This document shows, piece after piece, positions 43,910 to 54,402 of a stretch of 64,000 nt of DNA. This DNA is from Geoalkalibacter ferrihydriticus DSM 17813 (lineage in GTDB: Bacteria; Desulfobacterota; Desulfuromonadia; Desulfuromonadales; Geoalkalibacteraceae), in assembly GCF_000820505.1 (NCBI RefSeq), contig NZ_JWJD01000005.1, positions 20,655 to 84,654 of the forward strand, given 5' to 3'. Within the stretch, counting starts at the first letter, position 1; each line of letters begins with the position of its first letter. Under the pieces are notes generated by a model, which was given only the letters and a program-made list of their open reading frames with translations, made no database searches and had not been told where the DNA came from. Made by a program: the position numbers and the translations under genes.

Positions 43910-46435
43910 ATGGCTTACGAAGATATTCTGCCCCGTCTAGCGCGGCCCTCGCGCTACCTCGGCGGCGAAGTGGGAAGCATCAAGAAAAATCCCGAACTGG
44001 TTGACCTCTCCATCGCCCTGGCTTTTCCCGATGTTTACGAGGTGGGCATGAGCCACCTCGGCTTTGCCATCCTTTATCGGATTCTCAACGAGCGCCCCTG
44101 GCTGGCCGCCGAGCGGGTTTATGCTCCCTGGGCTGATCTCGAAACGGAGCTGCGCCAAGCCGGGGAGCCCCTGCGCTCCCTGGAGACGGAACGGCCCTTG
44201 GCGCAATTCGACATCCTTGGCTTCACCCTGCAATACGAGCTGTCCTATACCAACATTCTGATGATGCTCGATCTTGGCGGCATTCCCCGTCGACGTGAAG
44301 ATCGCGATGACGATCATCCCCTGGTGGTGGTGGGCGGGCCCTGCGCGTTCAATCCTGAACCTCTGGCGGATTTTTTCGACTGCGCGGTGATCGGCGACGG
44401 CGAAGAGGCTCTGGTCGAGCTGTGCGAGGCGGTGCGCGCATCACGCGCCGCCGGTGAGAAGCGTACGCAATTGCTGGAACGATTGGCGCTCATCGAAGGG
44501 GTCTATGTGCCCGCTCAATTTGCCGTGGATTATCATCTCGACGGTCGCATTGCCAATCTGAAATCTCTGCGTGCTGAACGGCCGCGCATCCGGCGGCGTT
44601 TTCTTGCCGACTTGGAGAGTGCTCCCTTCCCCACCGCGCCCGTGGTGCCGACCATGAATACCATTCATGACCGGGTGGCGGTGGAAATCGCCCGCGGCTG
44701 TACCCGCGGTTGCCGCTTTTGCCAGGCGGGCTATATTTATCGCCCGGTGCGCGAACGCAGCCCGCAAGGGGTCATCGACATCGTTGAAAAGTCCCTGGCG
44801 GCCAGCGGGCATGAAGAGGTGTCGCTGCTCTCCCTGTCCAGCGGCGATTATGCCTGCATCGAGCCTTTGCTGAAGAACCTCATGGGGCGCTTTGCCGAAA
44901 GCCGCGTCGCGGTTTCTTTGCCGAGCCTGCGGGTGGGCTCCCTGACTCCGGAGCTTATGGAGCAGGTCCGCAAGGTACGCAAGACCGGCTTCACTCTGGC
45001 GCCCGAGGCCGGCAGCGAGCGCTTGCGCCAGGTCATCAACAAAGGGATCAGCGCCGAGGATCTGGTCGAAACCACGCGTGTGGCCTATGCTCTGGGTTGG
45101 CGGGTCATCAAGCTGTATTTCATGCTCGGCCTGCCCACGGAAACCGCAGCTGATCTCGAAGCCATCATCGCGTTGGCGGCGCAGGTCAAGAAAAGCGGTA
45201 AGGGGTCGCAGGGCGGCGCCGACGTCAATGTGTCCGTGTCGACGTTCGTGCCCAAGGCGCATACGCCCTTTCAATGGGAGGCGCAGATCGGCATGGACGA
45301 AACCCGCCGCCGGCAGGATCTGCTGCGTGATGGCCTGCGGGCGAAAAAGCTGCGCATGAAATGGCATGCCGCGGAAATGTCCTTTCTCGAAGGTGTGTTC
45401 GCCCGCGGCGATCGGCGCCTGGGAGCGGTCATCTCCCGCGCGGTCGATCTCGGGTGCCGCTTCGATGGGTGGAACGACTGCTTTGACTTCGGTCGCTGGC
45501 AGCAGGCTTTTGCCGACTGCGCCCTGGACCCGGCCTGGTACCTGCGGGAACGTGGCGAAGATGAAATTCTGCCCTGGGATCACATCGACTGCGGCATTCC
45601 CAAGGAGTTCTTTCAGCGGGAGCGCCGCCAGGCCCGCGTCGGGGCCGCCACCCCCGACTGCCGAACAGGCGCCTGCACGGGTTGTGGTATTTGTGATTTT
45701 GAAGAGTTGCGCCTGCGCCTGTGCGATCCGCGCACCCTCGGCGAAGAACCCGCAGTGCAGGACGCGGCTCCGGAATCCGCTGCTCCCGAGGAGCAGCGCT
45801 GCCGTCTGCGCCTGCGTCTGGCCAAGCTCGGCAAGGGGCGCTTCATCGGACATCTTGAATTCATGAGCCTGTTTCATCGTGCGGTGCGCCGCGCTGGACT
45901 GCCGGTGCGCTATTCACAGGGGTTTCACCCCCATCCGCGGATCTCTTTCAGCGAGGCTCTCTCTCAGGGTATGGAGAGCGAGGCGGAAATCATCGATCTC
46001 GATCTGGCCGAACCGGTCTCGGCCGAGGGTGCGGTCAACCGTCTCAACGCTTGCCTGCCTGAAGGTTTTCGGGTGCGCGAGGGGGCACTTCTGGACTGGC
46101 GTAATGCCTCGCCTTCCGCTAGTATTGAGTGCACCGTCTATCGTTTTGAACTCCCGGCGGATGCGCCCTCCGACCTGCCGGGTCGTATCGCCGAATTTCT
46201 CGCGGCCGATGAAGTGCCGGCGCTGCGCCTGAAAAAGGGGCAGCAGACGCGGGTTGATCTGCGTCCCGGGGTGGAAGACGTCGAGCTGCTCGCCGATGCC
46301 CTGGTGTTGAAAATGGCCCAGGGCAGTCCTCTACCGGTGGCCGCCTATCTTCTCGGTTGCGACGAAGCCCGGGTGCGGGATCTGCCCGCCTGTAAAATCG
46401 GCGTGATTTTTCGCCAGAGTCCGGCCGGGCCATGA
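43910..46435 (+). CDS. TIGR03960-type radical SAM protein fused to DUF2344 domain
   Basis: 841 residues. The N-terminal part (about 20-190) is a B12-binding-like domain (VYEVGMSHLGFAILY, VVVGGPCAFNPEPLADFF). The radical SAM core has GCTRGCRFCQAGYIYRP, with Cys-x3-Cys-x2-Cys. A small Cys cluster near 585-600 (CRTGACTGCGIC) precedes the C-terminal DUF2344 domain (RLRLAKLGKGRFIGHLEFMSLFHRAVRRAG, SQGFHPHPRISF). In other bacteria the two parts are often separate neighbours next to rng. Here they are one protein upstream of rng. Suspected roles are in RNA or ribosome modification, but the reaction is unknown. Confidence 0.9.
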   Translation: MAYEDILPRLARPSRYLGGEVGSIKKNPELVDLSIALAFPDVYEVGMSHLGFAILYRILNERPWLAAERVYAPWADLETELRQAGEPLRSLETERPLAQFDILGFTLQYELSYTNILMMLDLGGIPRRREDRDDDHPLVVVGGPCAFNPEPLADFFDCAVIGDGEEALVELCEAVRASRAAGEKRTQLLERLALIEGVYVPAQFAVDYHLDGRIANLKSLRAERPRIRRRFLADLESAPFPTAPVVPTMNTIHDRVAVEIARGCTRGCRFCQAGYIYRPVRERSPQGVIDIVEKSLAASGHEEVSLLSLSSGDYACIEPLLKNLMGRFAESRVAVSLPSLRVGSLTPELMEQVRKVRKTGFTLAPEAGSERLRQVINKGISAEDLVETTRVAYALGWRVIKLYFMLGLPTETAADLEAIIALAAQVKKSGKGSQGGADVNVSVSTFVPKAHTPFQWEAQIGMDETRRRQDLLRDGLRAKKLRMKWHAAEMSFLEGVFARGDRRLGAVISRAVDLGCRFDGWNDCFDFGRWQQAFADCALDPAWYLRERGEDEILPWDHIDCGIPKEFFQRERRQARVGAATPDCRTGACTGCGICDFEELRLRLCDPRTLGEEPAVQDAAPESAAPEEQRCRLRLRLAKLGKGRFIGHLEFMSLFHRAVRRAGLPVRYSQGFHPHPRISFSEALSQGMESEAEIIDLDLAEPVSAEGAVNRLNACLPEGFRVREGALLDWRNASPSASIECTVYRFELPADAPSDLPGRIAEFLAADEVPALRLKKGQQTRVDLRPGVEDVELLADALVLKMAQGSPLPVAAYLLGCDEARVRDLPACKIGVIFRQSPAGP

Positions 46436-46490
46436 TTGATCATCGATTCTTAAGGAATTTTTTATATTTCTATGTTTGGAAGGAGGCCCC

Positions 46491-48005
46491 ATGGCCAAGG
46501 AACTGGTCATCAACACCACCTCCCAGGAGACCCGGGTGGCGCTGCTGGAGAACGGCCATATTGCCGAACTCTACATTGAGCGCGCACGCGAACGGGGCAT
46601 CGTGGGCAATATCTACAAGGGCCGGGTGATTCGTGTCCTGCCCGGCATGCAGGCGGCTTTCGTCGACATCGGCCTGGAAAAGGCCGCGTTTCTCTATGTC
46701 GCCGACGTGTTCGACGAAGTCGAAGCGGTCGAGCATTTTATCGACGGCGGCAATCAGGGGCCGCCGGTGGCGGGAGAGGACGGCGATATTGAAGACCGGA
46801 CCCTGCCGCCCATTGAAGATCTTTTGCAGGAAGGCCAGGAAATTCTGGTGCAGATCGCCAAGGAGCCCCTGGGCACCAAGGGTGCGCGCATCACCTCGCA
46901 CATTTCCCTGCCGGGCCGCAACCTGGTCTATATGCCCACCGTCGACCATGTCGGCATTTCACGCCGCATTGAAAGCGAGGAGGAGAAGGATCGCCTGCGC
47001 GCCGCCGTCGAACAGATTCGCCCCGCCGGGTCGGGATTCATCGTGCGCACCGCCGCCGAGGGCAAGAGCGAAGAAGACCTGCAGGTCGACATGGAATTTC
47101 TTCTCAACCTCTGGCAGGATGTGGCGCGGCGCAAGGACGGCAGCGGCGCACCGAGCCTGATCCATTCCGAACTCGATGTCATCTGCAAGGTCGTGCGCGA
47201 TATCCTCACCGAGGACGTGCGGCGCATTGTCGTCGACTCGCGCGATGAATACGCCAAGATCGAGCGTTTCATCGGCACCTTCATGCCCAAGCTCAAATAT
47301 TCCATGGAACTCTACGAGGACGAAGAGCCGATTTTCGACGCTTTCGGTCTCGAAGTGGAGATTGCTCGCGCACTCGGACGCAAGGTGTGGCTCAAAAGCG
47401 GCGGCTACATCATCATCGAGCAAACCGAGGCGCTCACCGCCATAGACGTCAATACCGGCCGCTATGTGGGCAAGCACAATCTCGAAGACACCATCCTCAA
47501 GACCAATCTCGAGGCGGTCAAGGAGATCGCCTTCCAGTTGCGGCTGCGCAATATCGGTGGCCTGATCATCATCGATTTTATCGATATGGAAAAGGAGCCG
47601 CACCGCGAAAAGGTGCATGCGGCCCTGCTCGAAGCCCTCAAAAGCGACAAGAGCAAGAGCAACATCCTCAAAATTTCCGAACTCGGCTTGGTGGAAATGA
47701 CCCGCCAGCGGGTGCGCGAGAGTATCGGCCGCACGCTGTGCGAGGCCTGTCCGTACTGCGAGGGCAAGGGCTATATCAAGAGCCGCGCCACTCTCGCTTA
47801 TGAAATTTTTCGCGAGCTGCGCCGTGAAATGAACGAGCTTGCGGCGCCGCGCATTACTCTGGTGGTGCATCCCGATGTGGCCGCAATTCTCTACGATGAG
47901 GAACGCCACGGCATCGAGGAGCTGGAAGAACGCTTCGGCAAGCAGATCACCATCACCGCTCGCCCGGTTTTTCATCAGGAGCAGTATGAGATTCTGCCGG
48001 GATAG
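46491..48005 (+). CDS. rng: ribonuclease G
   Basis: 504-residue RNase E/G family endonuclease that processes 16S rRNA and degrades mRNA. An S1-type RNA-binding domain with insert lies at about 35-130 (IYKGRVIRVLPGMQAAFVDIG). The DNase I-like catalytic part has ALTAIDVNTGRYVGK with the magnesium-binding aspartate, and IIIDFIDM with the second. The zinc link is CEACPYC. The long RNase E C-terminal scaffold is absent, so RNase G fits. AAGGAGGCCCC precedes the ATG. Confidence 0.93.
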   Translation: MAKELVINTTSQETRVALLENGHIAELYIERARERGIVGNIYKGRVIRVLPGMQAAFVDIGLEKAAFLYVADVFDEVEAVEHFIDGGNQGPPVAGEDGDIEDRTLPPIEDLLQEGQEILVQIAKEPLGTKGARITSHISLPGRNLVYMPTVDHVGISRRIESEEEKDRLRAAVEQIRPAGSGFIVRTAAEGKSEEDLQVDMEFLLNLWQDVARRKDGSGAPSLIHSELDVICKVVRDILTEDVRRIVVDSRDEYAKIERFIGTFMPKLKYSMELYEDEEPIFDAFGLEVEIARALGRKVWLKSGGYIIIEQTEALTAIDVNTGRYVGKHNLEDTILKTNLEAVKEIAFQLRLRNIGGLIIIDFIDMEKEPHREKVHAALLEALKSDKSKSNILKISELGLVEMTRQRVRESIGRTLCEACPYCEGKGYIKSRATLAYEIFRELRREMNELAAPRITLVVHPDVAAILYDEERHGIEELEERFGKQITITARPVFHQEQYEILPG

Positions 48006-48023
48006 GGGAGTGGTAATTCATGC

Positions 48024-48052
48024 TTGACAGAAAGTGTGGTTTGGGGTAAGTT
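48024..48052 (+). promoter_or_regulatory. sigma-70 promoter of rplU-rpmA
   Basis: TTGACA (48024-48029) and TAAGTT (48047-48052) are 17 bases apart. It sits in the gap between rng and rplU and would start a short leader of about 45 nt. Confidence 0.65.
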
Positions 48053-48105
48053 CCAGCGTTCTGGAAGGTATGTCGAAGCTAATCGAGAGCGAGGTGAATG
48101 TCTAT

Positions 48106-48414
48106 ATGTACGCGGTTATTAAGACCGGAGGAAAGCAGTACAAAGTTTCCGAAGGCGATCTGGTAAAGGTCGAGAAACTCGCGGGCGCGGTGGGTGATAC
48201 CATCGAGCTGGGCGAAGTCCTCATGGTCGGCGGTGAAGAGGTCAAAATCGGAACACCTCTGCTGCAGGGCGCCAAGGTGAAAGCGCAAATCGTCGAACAG
48301 GACAAGGACAAGAAAATCCTTGTTTTCAAGATGAGGCGGCGCAAGAACCAGCGCAAGTTGAACGGGCACCGCCAACCCATTACTCGCCTGAAGATCACGG
48401 GCATCGAAGCTTAA
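48106..48414 (+). CDS. rplU: 50S ribosomal protein L21
   Basis: 102 residues, normal for L21: MYAVIKTGGKQYKV at the start and KMRRRKNQRKLNGHRQPITRLKI at the rRNA-binding end. GAGGTG lies upstream of the chosen ATG; an extended frame begins 24 codons earlier but is not conserved in type. It is co-transcribed with rpmA and ends before the shared terminator at 48711. Confidence 0.97.
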   Translation: MYAVIKTGGKQYKVSEGDLVKVEKLAGAVGDTIELGEVLMVGGEEVKIGTPLLQGAKVKAQIVEQDKDKKILVFKMRRRKNQRKLNGHRQPITRLKITGIEA

Positions 48415-48433
48415 GGTTTGAGGAGGTTGATCC

Positions 48434-48688
48434 ATGGCACATAAAAAAGGGGTCGGCAGTACCCGCAACGGCCGCGACAGTGCAGGCAAACGTCTCGGCG
48501 TCAAACGTTACGGCGGTGAGCAGGTGACCGCCGGATCGATTCTGGTGCGTCAGCGCGGCACCACTTTCCATCCCGGCGAGAACGTCGGCGTGGGCAAGGA
48601 TTACACCTTGTTCGCCCTCATCGACGGCGTGGTGAAGTTTGAGCGCAAGGACCGCGACCGCAAAAAGATCAGCGTCTACACGGCCTGA
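48434..48688 (+). CDS. rpmA: 50S ribosomal protein L27
   Basis: 84 residues, with the typical [20 protein letters not shown] start and [17 protein letters not shown]. The N-terminus is of the uncleaved kind, reaching the peptidyl transferase centre directly. GAGGAGG precedes the ATG. It lies 19 bases after rplU, and a terminator follows, so rplU-rpmA form a unit apart from obgE. Confidence 0.97.
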   Translation: MAHKKGVGSTRNGRDSAGKRLGVKRYGGEQVTAGSILVRQRGTTFHPGENVGVGKDYTLFALIDGVVKFERKDRDRKKISVYTA

Positions 48689-48710
48689 TTGTCATTCAAA
48701 ACCCAACAGG

Positions 48711-48748
48711 AAAGCCCGGTGCCGTATCAGGACGCCGGGCTTTTTTTC
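48711..48748 (+). terminator. terminator after rpmA
   Basis: AAAGCCCGG pairs with CCGGGCTTT around a 14-to-16-base top and is followed by a run of T. Confidence 0.9.
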
Positions 48749-48766
48749 TTAGACCTGGATCCCTGA

Positions 48767-49894
<1,128 letters not shown>

Positions 49895-49945
49895 GATAGC
49901 GGCTCTTTTCCCTTAAGATTCCCTGTGCTTTAGGTAGTTTGCGCC

Positions 49946-51088
49946 ATGCGCCAAAATTTTCTCAAGCGAGTTCGTCGGGCAGTCATAAAGATCGGAAGCA
50001 ATGTTATTTCCGACGACACGGGCCTGCTTCTTCCGCGCATTGCGGTCATCTGTGACGAAGTCTGTCGCCTGCGCGCCCAGGGTCTGGAGGTGATTCTGGT
50101 CTCCTCTGGTGCTGTTTCCGCAGGCAAGGGCGTTCTCGGCATCAGCGGCCGGCCCCAGACCATTCCTCTCAAGCAGGCCGCAGCCGCCATCGGCCAGCCG
50201 CGCCTGATGCGCGCCTACAAAGAAGGCTTTCAGGCTCACGGCTATCTGGCCGCACAAATCCTGCTTACCCGGGACGATCTGGCCAACCGCCGCCGCTATC
50301 TCAACGCCCGCAACACCCTGGTCACCTTGCTCGATTTCGGCGTGACGCCGATCATCAACGAAAATGACACGGTAGTGGTGGAGGAGATCCGTTTCGGCGA
50401 CAACGACAACCTCTCCGCCATGGTGACGTCGCTGCTTGAAGTCGATCTGCTGGTCATTCTTTCCGATGTGGATGGTCTCTATGACCGTAACCCACAGGAG
50501 CATCCCGAGGCACGCCTGATTCCCCTGGTCGAGCGTGTCACCGACCAGATACAGGCCATGGCCGGCGGCGAGGGTTCGGTGCTGGGCACCGGCGGCATGG
50601 CGAGCAAGGTCAAGGCCGCGCGACGTGCGTCTCTCAACGGCATCGGCACACTCATCATCAACGGCAGGACGCCGCAGACTCTGGGGCGAGCTTTTGCCGG
50701 GGAAGAGATCGGTACCTATTTTCTGCCGGCGCGTGATCGCATGGCTGCGAAAAAGCACTGGATCGCTTTTACCAAAAAGCCGCGGGGCAAGGTGTTTGTC
50801 GACGACGGAGCGCGCCGTGCCTTGCTCGAAAACGGCAAGAGCCTGCTGCCATCCGGCATCACCGGAGTGGAAGGGCGCTTTGAGCGCGGCGATTCGGTGC
50901 GGTTGTGTGATCCGGCGGGCAACGAATTTGCCAAGGGAGTCATTGGTTACAATCTAACCGAGTTGCTGCGTATCATGGGCAAAAAGACTTCGGAAATCGA
51001 AGCGAGTCTGGGATATAAATACGGCGATGAGGTAATTCATCGCGACAATCTGGTGATCTCTTCTGCTTCTGAGACAGACGAGGATTGA
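49946..51088 (+). CDS. proB: glutamate 5-kinase
   Basis: 380-residue ProB, the first step of proline synthesis. The amino-acid kinase domain has [36 protein letters not shown] and [13 protein letters not shown]. The C-terminal PUA domain (about 285-365) has [24 protein letters not shown]. Feedback inhibition by proline is typical of the family. The gene lies between obgE and proA on the same strand, with a 43-base gap to proA. Confidence 0.96.
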   Translation: MRQNFLKRVRRAVIKIGSNVISDDTGLLLPRIAVICDEVCRLRAQGLEVILVSSGAVSAGKGVLGISGRPQTIPLKQAAAAIGQPRLMRAYKEGFQAHGYLAAQILLTRDDLANRRRYLNARNTLVTLLDFGVTPIINENDTVVVEEIRFGDNDNLSAMVTSLLEVDLLVILSDVDGLYDRNPQEHPEARLIPLVERVTDQIQAMAGGEGSVLGTGGMASKVKAARRASLNGIGTLIINGRTPQTLGRAFAGEEIGTYFLPARDRMAAKKHWIAFTKKPRGKVFVDDGARRALLENGKSLLPSGITGVEGRFERGDSVRLCDPAGNEFAKGVIGYNLTELLRIMGKKTSEIEASLGYKYGDEVIHRDNLVISSASETDED

Positions 51089-51131
51089 ATTCGGCGGCTC
51101 TGTCCGCCCTCAGCGCAAAAGGAGTACGGAA

Positions 51132-52388
51132 ATGACCATCGCCGCACAGATGCTCTCGCTGGCCGCTGAAGCTCGGCAGGCCGGCCGAATTCTCGCCAAT
51201 CTTTCCTCTGCGGTAAAAAATGATCTGCTGCTGCGCATGGCCGCCGCCCTGGAAGCTGCCGGACCGACCCTTGTGGAGGCCAACGAAAAGGATTTGGCGG
51301 CGGCGCGCCAGAGCGGTCTGTCGCCGGCCATGATCGATCGTTTGGTGCTCGATGACCAGCGTATCTGCGCCATGGCCGCTGGGTTGCGCGAGGTTGCCGC
51401 CCTGCCTGATCCGGTGGGCGAAGTGACAAGCATGCGCCGGCGTCCCAACGGCATCCAGGTCGGTCGGGTCCGCATTCCCCTGGGCGTTATCGGGATCGTC
51501 TATGAGTCGCGCCCCAACGTCACCGCCGACGCCGCCGGCCTGTGTCTTAAGAGCGGCAACGCCGTGGTGCTGCGCGGCGGCTCTGAGGCCATACATTCCA
51601 ACACCGCCATCGGCGCGATACTCAAGGGCGAACTGAAGAATCTGGGCCTGCCCCCGGCAGCGGTGCAGGTCGTCGCAACCACCGATCGCCAGGCGGTACT
51701 CGAGCTTCTCAAGTGCGAAGAGTCTATCGATCTCATCATCCCCCGCGGCGGCGAGGGGCTGATTCGCTTTGTTGCCGAAAATTCGCGCATTCCGGTGATC
51801 AAGCATTACAAAGGGGTGTGTCATACCTTCGTCGACGCCGACGCCGATTTCGACATGGCGGAAAAGATTTGCATCAACGCCAAGGTGCAGCGTCCCGGAG
51901 TCTGCAACGCCATGGAAACCCTGCTCATCCACAAAGACATTGCCGAAACCTTCGTGCCGCGCATCGCCCAGGCCATGCGCGCCAAGGGGGTGGAGCTGCG
52001 TGGCTGTCCCATTACCCGCTCCTTTGCCCCCGACGTCAAAGTGGCCACTGAAGAGGACTGGGGCGCCGAGTATCTCGATCTGATCCTGGCGGTACGGGTG
52101 GTCGAGGATCTCGGCGAAGCGGTGGCGCATATCGACCGTTACGGCTCGTTGCACACCGAGGTGATCGTCACTCGCGACTATCACAACAGCCAGCGCTTTT
52201 TGCGCGAGGTCAATTCGAGCGTGGTCATGGTCAATGCTTCCTCGCGCTTTTCCGACGGCAACCAATTCGGACTCGGCGCCGAAATCGGCATTTCCACGAC
52301 CAAGCTGCACTCGTTCGGTCCCATGGGCCTTGAGGATCTGACCACCCGCAAGTTCATCGTCCTCGGCGACGGCCAGATTCGCGCCTAG
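51132..52388 (+). CDS. proA: gamma-glutamyl phosphate reductase
   Basis: 418-residue ProA, which reduces gamma-glutamyl phosphate with NADPH. Signatures are [49 protein letters not shown], and the catalytic cysteine in [33 protein letters not shown] is near the end. AAAAGGAGTACGGAA precedes the ATG. Together with proB it gives glutamate semialdehyde for proline. Confidence 0.97.
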   Translation: MTIAAQMLSLAAEARQAGRILANLSSAVKNDLLLRMAAALEAAGPTLVEANEKDLAAARQSGLSPAMIDRLVLDDQRICAMAAGLREVAALPDPVGEVTSMRRRPNGIQVGRVRIPLGVIGIVYESRPNVTADAAGLCLKSGNAVVLRGGSEAIHSNTAIGAILKGELKNLGLPPAAVQVVATTDRQAVLELLKCEESIDLIIPRGGEGLIRFVAENSRIPVIKHYKGVCHTFVDADADFDMAEKICINAKVQRPGVCNAMETLLIHKDIAETFVPRIAQAMRAKGVELRGCPITRSFAPDVKVATEEDWGAEYLDLILAVRVVEDLGEAVAHIDRYGSLHTEVIVTRDYHNSQRFLREVNSSVVMVNASSRFSDGNQFGLGAEIGISTTKLHSFGPMGLEDLTTRKFIVLGDGQIRA

Positions 52389-52457
52389 GGGCCTGCGCAT
52401 GCCGCACCCTGGATACTCTCCCGCTCGGCCACTTGCCTGCCGAGGAGGTCTTTGCTC

Positions 52458-53498
52458 ATGAAAACCGGCATTCTCGGCGGCACCTTCAATCCCATCCATC
52501 TGGCTCATCTGCGGATTGCCGAAGAGGTGCGCGAGGCCTGCGGTCTTGACCGCGTCTTGTTCATTCCCGCCGCCACGCCACCGCACAAGCCTTTGGAAGG
52601 CGAGGTGCCATTTCACCATCGCCTCGCCATGACGCGAGCGGCCATCGCCGACAATCCGGCCTTCGCCGTCAGCGACCTGGAAAACCGGCGCAGCGGCAAG
52701 AGCTATTCGGTAGATACCCTGGAGGTTTTGCGCAAGGAAGCTCCCGGCGAAGAATTCTTCTTTATCATGGGGATGGATTCTTTTGCCGAGATTGCGAGCT
52801 GGTATGAATTCCGCCGCCTTTTCCAGTTATGTCACATCGTGGTGACGGCCCGTCCCGGCAGCCGTGGCGGAGCTCCTCCGGACTTGCTCCCGGTTGCGGT
52901 GGCTGATGAGTTCTGTTATGATTGCGCCTCGCAAAGGCTGGTCCATCGCTCCGGATTTTCCGTTATTTTTCTCGAGGAAACATTTCTCGATATTTCCTCG
53001 ACGCGTATCCGCCAACTTGTAGCCGCCGCGCGCTCGGTGCGTTATCTGATTCCGGCGGCGGTTGAAACTTATTTGCATCAGCACGCCCTTTATCGGGGCT
53101 CCGAAAGGTCTTTAGTTTTGCAATCTGATAAGCGGGCACTGCTCTGTGCCGCCCATGCCTTGGGCAAAAAAGCATCCGACGTGCGTCTGCTTGATGTGCG
53201 CGCTCTCTCATCGCTGACCGATTTTCTACTGATCGCCACCGGACGATCCGACCGCCAGGTACAGGCCATTGCCGAAAGTGTGCGGCTGGGGCTCAAAAAC
53301 GAACACCAGACCCTGCCTCTGGCGGTTGAGGGCATGAACGAAGGGCGCTGGGTGTTGCTTGACTACGGCGATGTCATGGTCCATGTTTTCCAGCCTTCCG
53401 TGCGCGAATTCTATGATCTGGACGGTCTCTGGCGCGAGGCTCCCGAGGTCAGCATTCCTGCCGAATATCACTGGGAGAACAAGGCCGCCGCCCAGTGA
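52458..53498 (+). CDS. fusion of nicotinate-nucleotide adenylyltransferase and ribosome silencing factor
   Basis: 346-residue fusion in one open frame. The N-terminal 215 residues are NadD: GGTFNPIHLAHL (nucleotide-binding), FIPAATPPHKP, FIMGMDSFAEIASWYEF and ISSTRIR. From about 220 it is RsfS/Iojap: CAAHALGKKASDVRLLDVRALSSLTDFLLIATGRSDRQVQAIAESV and GRWVLLDYGDVMVHVFQPSVREFYDLDGLW. NadD makes deamido-NAD; RsfS binds L14 to block subunit joining during starvation. In most bacteria these are two adjacent genes. GGAGG lies nine bases before the ATG at 52458. Its stop overlaps the rlmH start (GTGA). Confidence 0.9.
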   Translation: MKTGILGGTFNPIHLAHLRIAEEVREACGLDRVLFIPAATPPHKPLEGEVPFHHRLAMTRAAIADNPAFAVSDLENRRSGKSYSVDTLEVLRKEAPGEEFFFIMGMDSFAEIASWYEFRRLFQLCHIVVTARPGSRGGAPPDLLPVAVADEFCYDCASQRLVHRSGFSVIFLEETFLDISSTRIRQLVAAARSVRYLIPAAVETYLHQHALYRGSERSLVLQSDKRALLCAAHALGKKASDVRLLDVRALSSLTDFLLIATGRSDRQVQAIAESVRLGLKNEHQTLPLAVEGMNEGRWVLLDYGDVMVHVFQPSVREFYDLDGLWREAPEVSIPAEYHWENKAAAQ

Positions 53499-53971
53499 AG
53501 CTCAAGCTGCTGTGCGTCGGTCGCTTAAGCGAAGCCTATCTGCGTGCCGGTGTTGAGGACTTTGCAGCAAGGGTGCAGCGCTATCTGCCCCTTGAGATCA
53601 TTGAGATCAAGGAAGAGAAGGCAGGAGGACGCAAACCCGATACGGAGCGGATCCGGGCCCGTGAAGGCGAGCGGCTGCTGGCCAAGGTGGCAGACGCCGC
53701 CCAGGTCGTGATTTTGGATGAAGGCGGGCGCCGTATGTCTTCGGAGAAGCTGGCGCAGTTTCTGGAAGACCATATGGTGCGGGCCACCCCCGAAATCGCC
53801 TTCATTCTGGGGGGTGCTTATGGTCTGGCCGAAGCAGTCAGGCAGCGCGGCAACCTGATTCTGTCGCTTTCGGACATGACCTTCACCCATCAGATGGCGC
53901 GCCTGTTTTTGCTGGAGCAGATTTATCGCGGCTTGACCATCGTACGCAACGAACCCTACCACAACCGCTGA
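53495..53971 (+). CDS. rlmH: 23S rRNA (pseudouridine1915-N3)-methyltransferase
   Basis: 158-residue RlmH of the SPOUT class. It starts LLCVGRLSEAYLRAG, has the SAM knot region IAFILGGAYGLAEAV and LSLSDMTFTHQMARLFLLEQIYRGLTI, and ends NEPYHNR. It methylates pseudouridine 1915 in helix 69 of 23S rRNA. The GTG start overlaps the nadD-rsfS stop by four bases, linking two ribosome-acting products in translation. Confidence 0.96.
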   Translation: MKLKLLCVGRLSEAYLRAGVEDFAARVQRYLPLEIIEIKEEKAGGRKPDTERIRAREGERLLAKVADAAQVVILDEGGRRMSSEKLAQFLEDHMVRATPEIAFILGGAYGLAEAVRQRGNLILSLSDMTFTHQMARLFLLEQIYRGLTIVRNEPYHNR

Positions 53972-54002
53972 CGGGGCACAGGTCCCGCCTCAGGAGTGAT
54001 GC

Positions 54003-54356
54003 ATGGATCCAGAGCAGGTAGATCAGGCACGACGTCAACTACTCGAGATGCGTCGCGAAACCCTTCAGGAGGTCAAGGACTCGCGCAAGGCCAGTCAAGA
54101 ACTCGGCCAGGAGGGCGGCGGGGATATCGGCGATATCTCTTCCAACACCTACCATCGCGACGTGTTGATGAATCTCAGCGAAACGCAACGCCAGTTGGTT
54201 CGTGATATCGATGCCGCGCTTGAGCGGATTGATCAAGGGGAGTACGGCGAATGTTTGCGCTGTGGAGAAGAAATCGCACCGCGACGTATGGAAGTCCGGC
54301 CATTTTCGCGCTATTGTGTTGAATGCAAGACCGAGGTGGAAAAATTCGGCGAATAA
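54003..54356 (+). CDS. DksA/TraR zinc-finger family protein
   Basis: 117 residues. A coiled coil with an acidic GDIGDIS turn in the middle (about 40-48) precedes the Cys-x2-Cys...Cys-x2-Cys zinc finger (CLRCGEEIAPRRMEVRPFSRYCVEC). The coiled-coil tip carries DIGD rather than the DxxDxA of E. coli DksA, so true RNA polymerase regulation is uncertain; it may be a DksA-like stress factor. AGGAGTGATGC precedes the ATG. Confidence 0.85.
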   Translation: MDPEQVDQARRQLLEMRRETLQEVKDSRKASQELGQEGGGDIGDISSNTYHRDVLMNLSETQRQLVRDIDAALERIDQGEYGECLRCGEEIAPRRMEVRPFSRYCVECKTEVEKFGE

Positions 54357-54402
54357 AATTTCAATAGTTTTCTAGTCTGGGCCTATGCCCGGGGAGAGCG
54401 CC

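Noticed and set aside
44441-45877. 478-codon minus-strand open frame
   Set aside because: Antisense to the TIGR03960-type radical SAM gene; composition is not protein-like.
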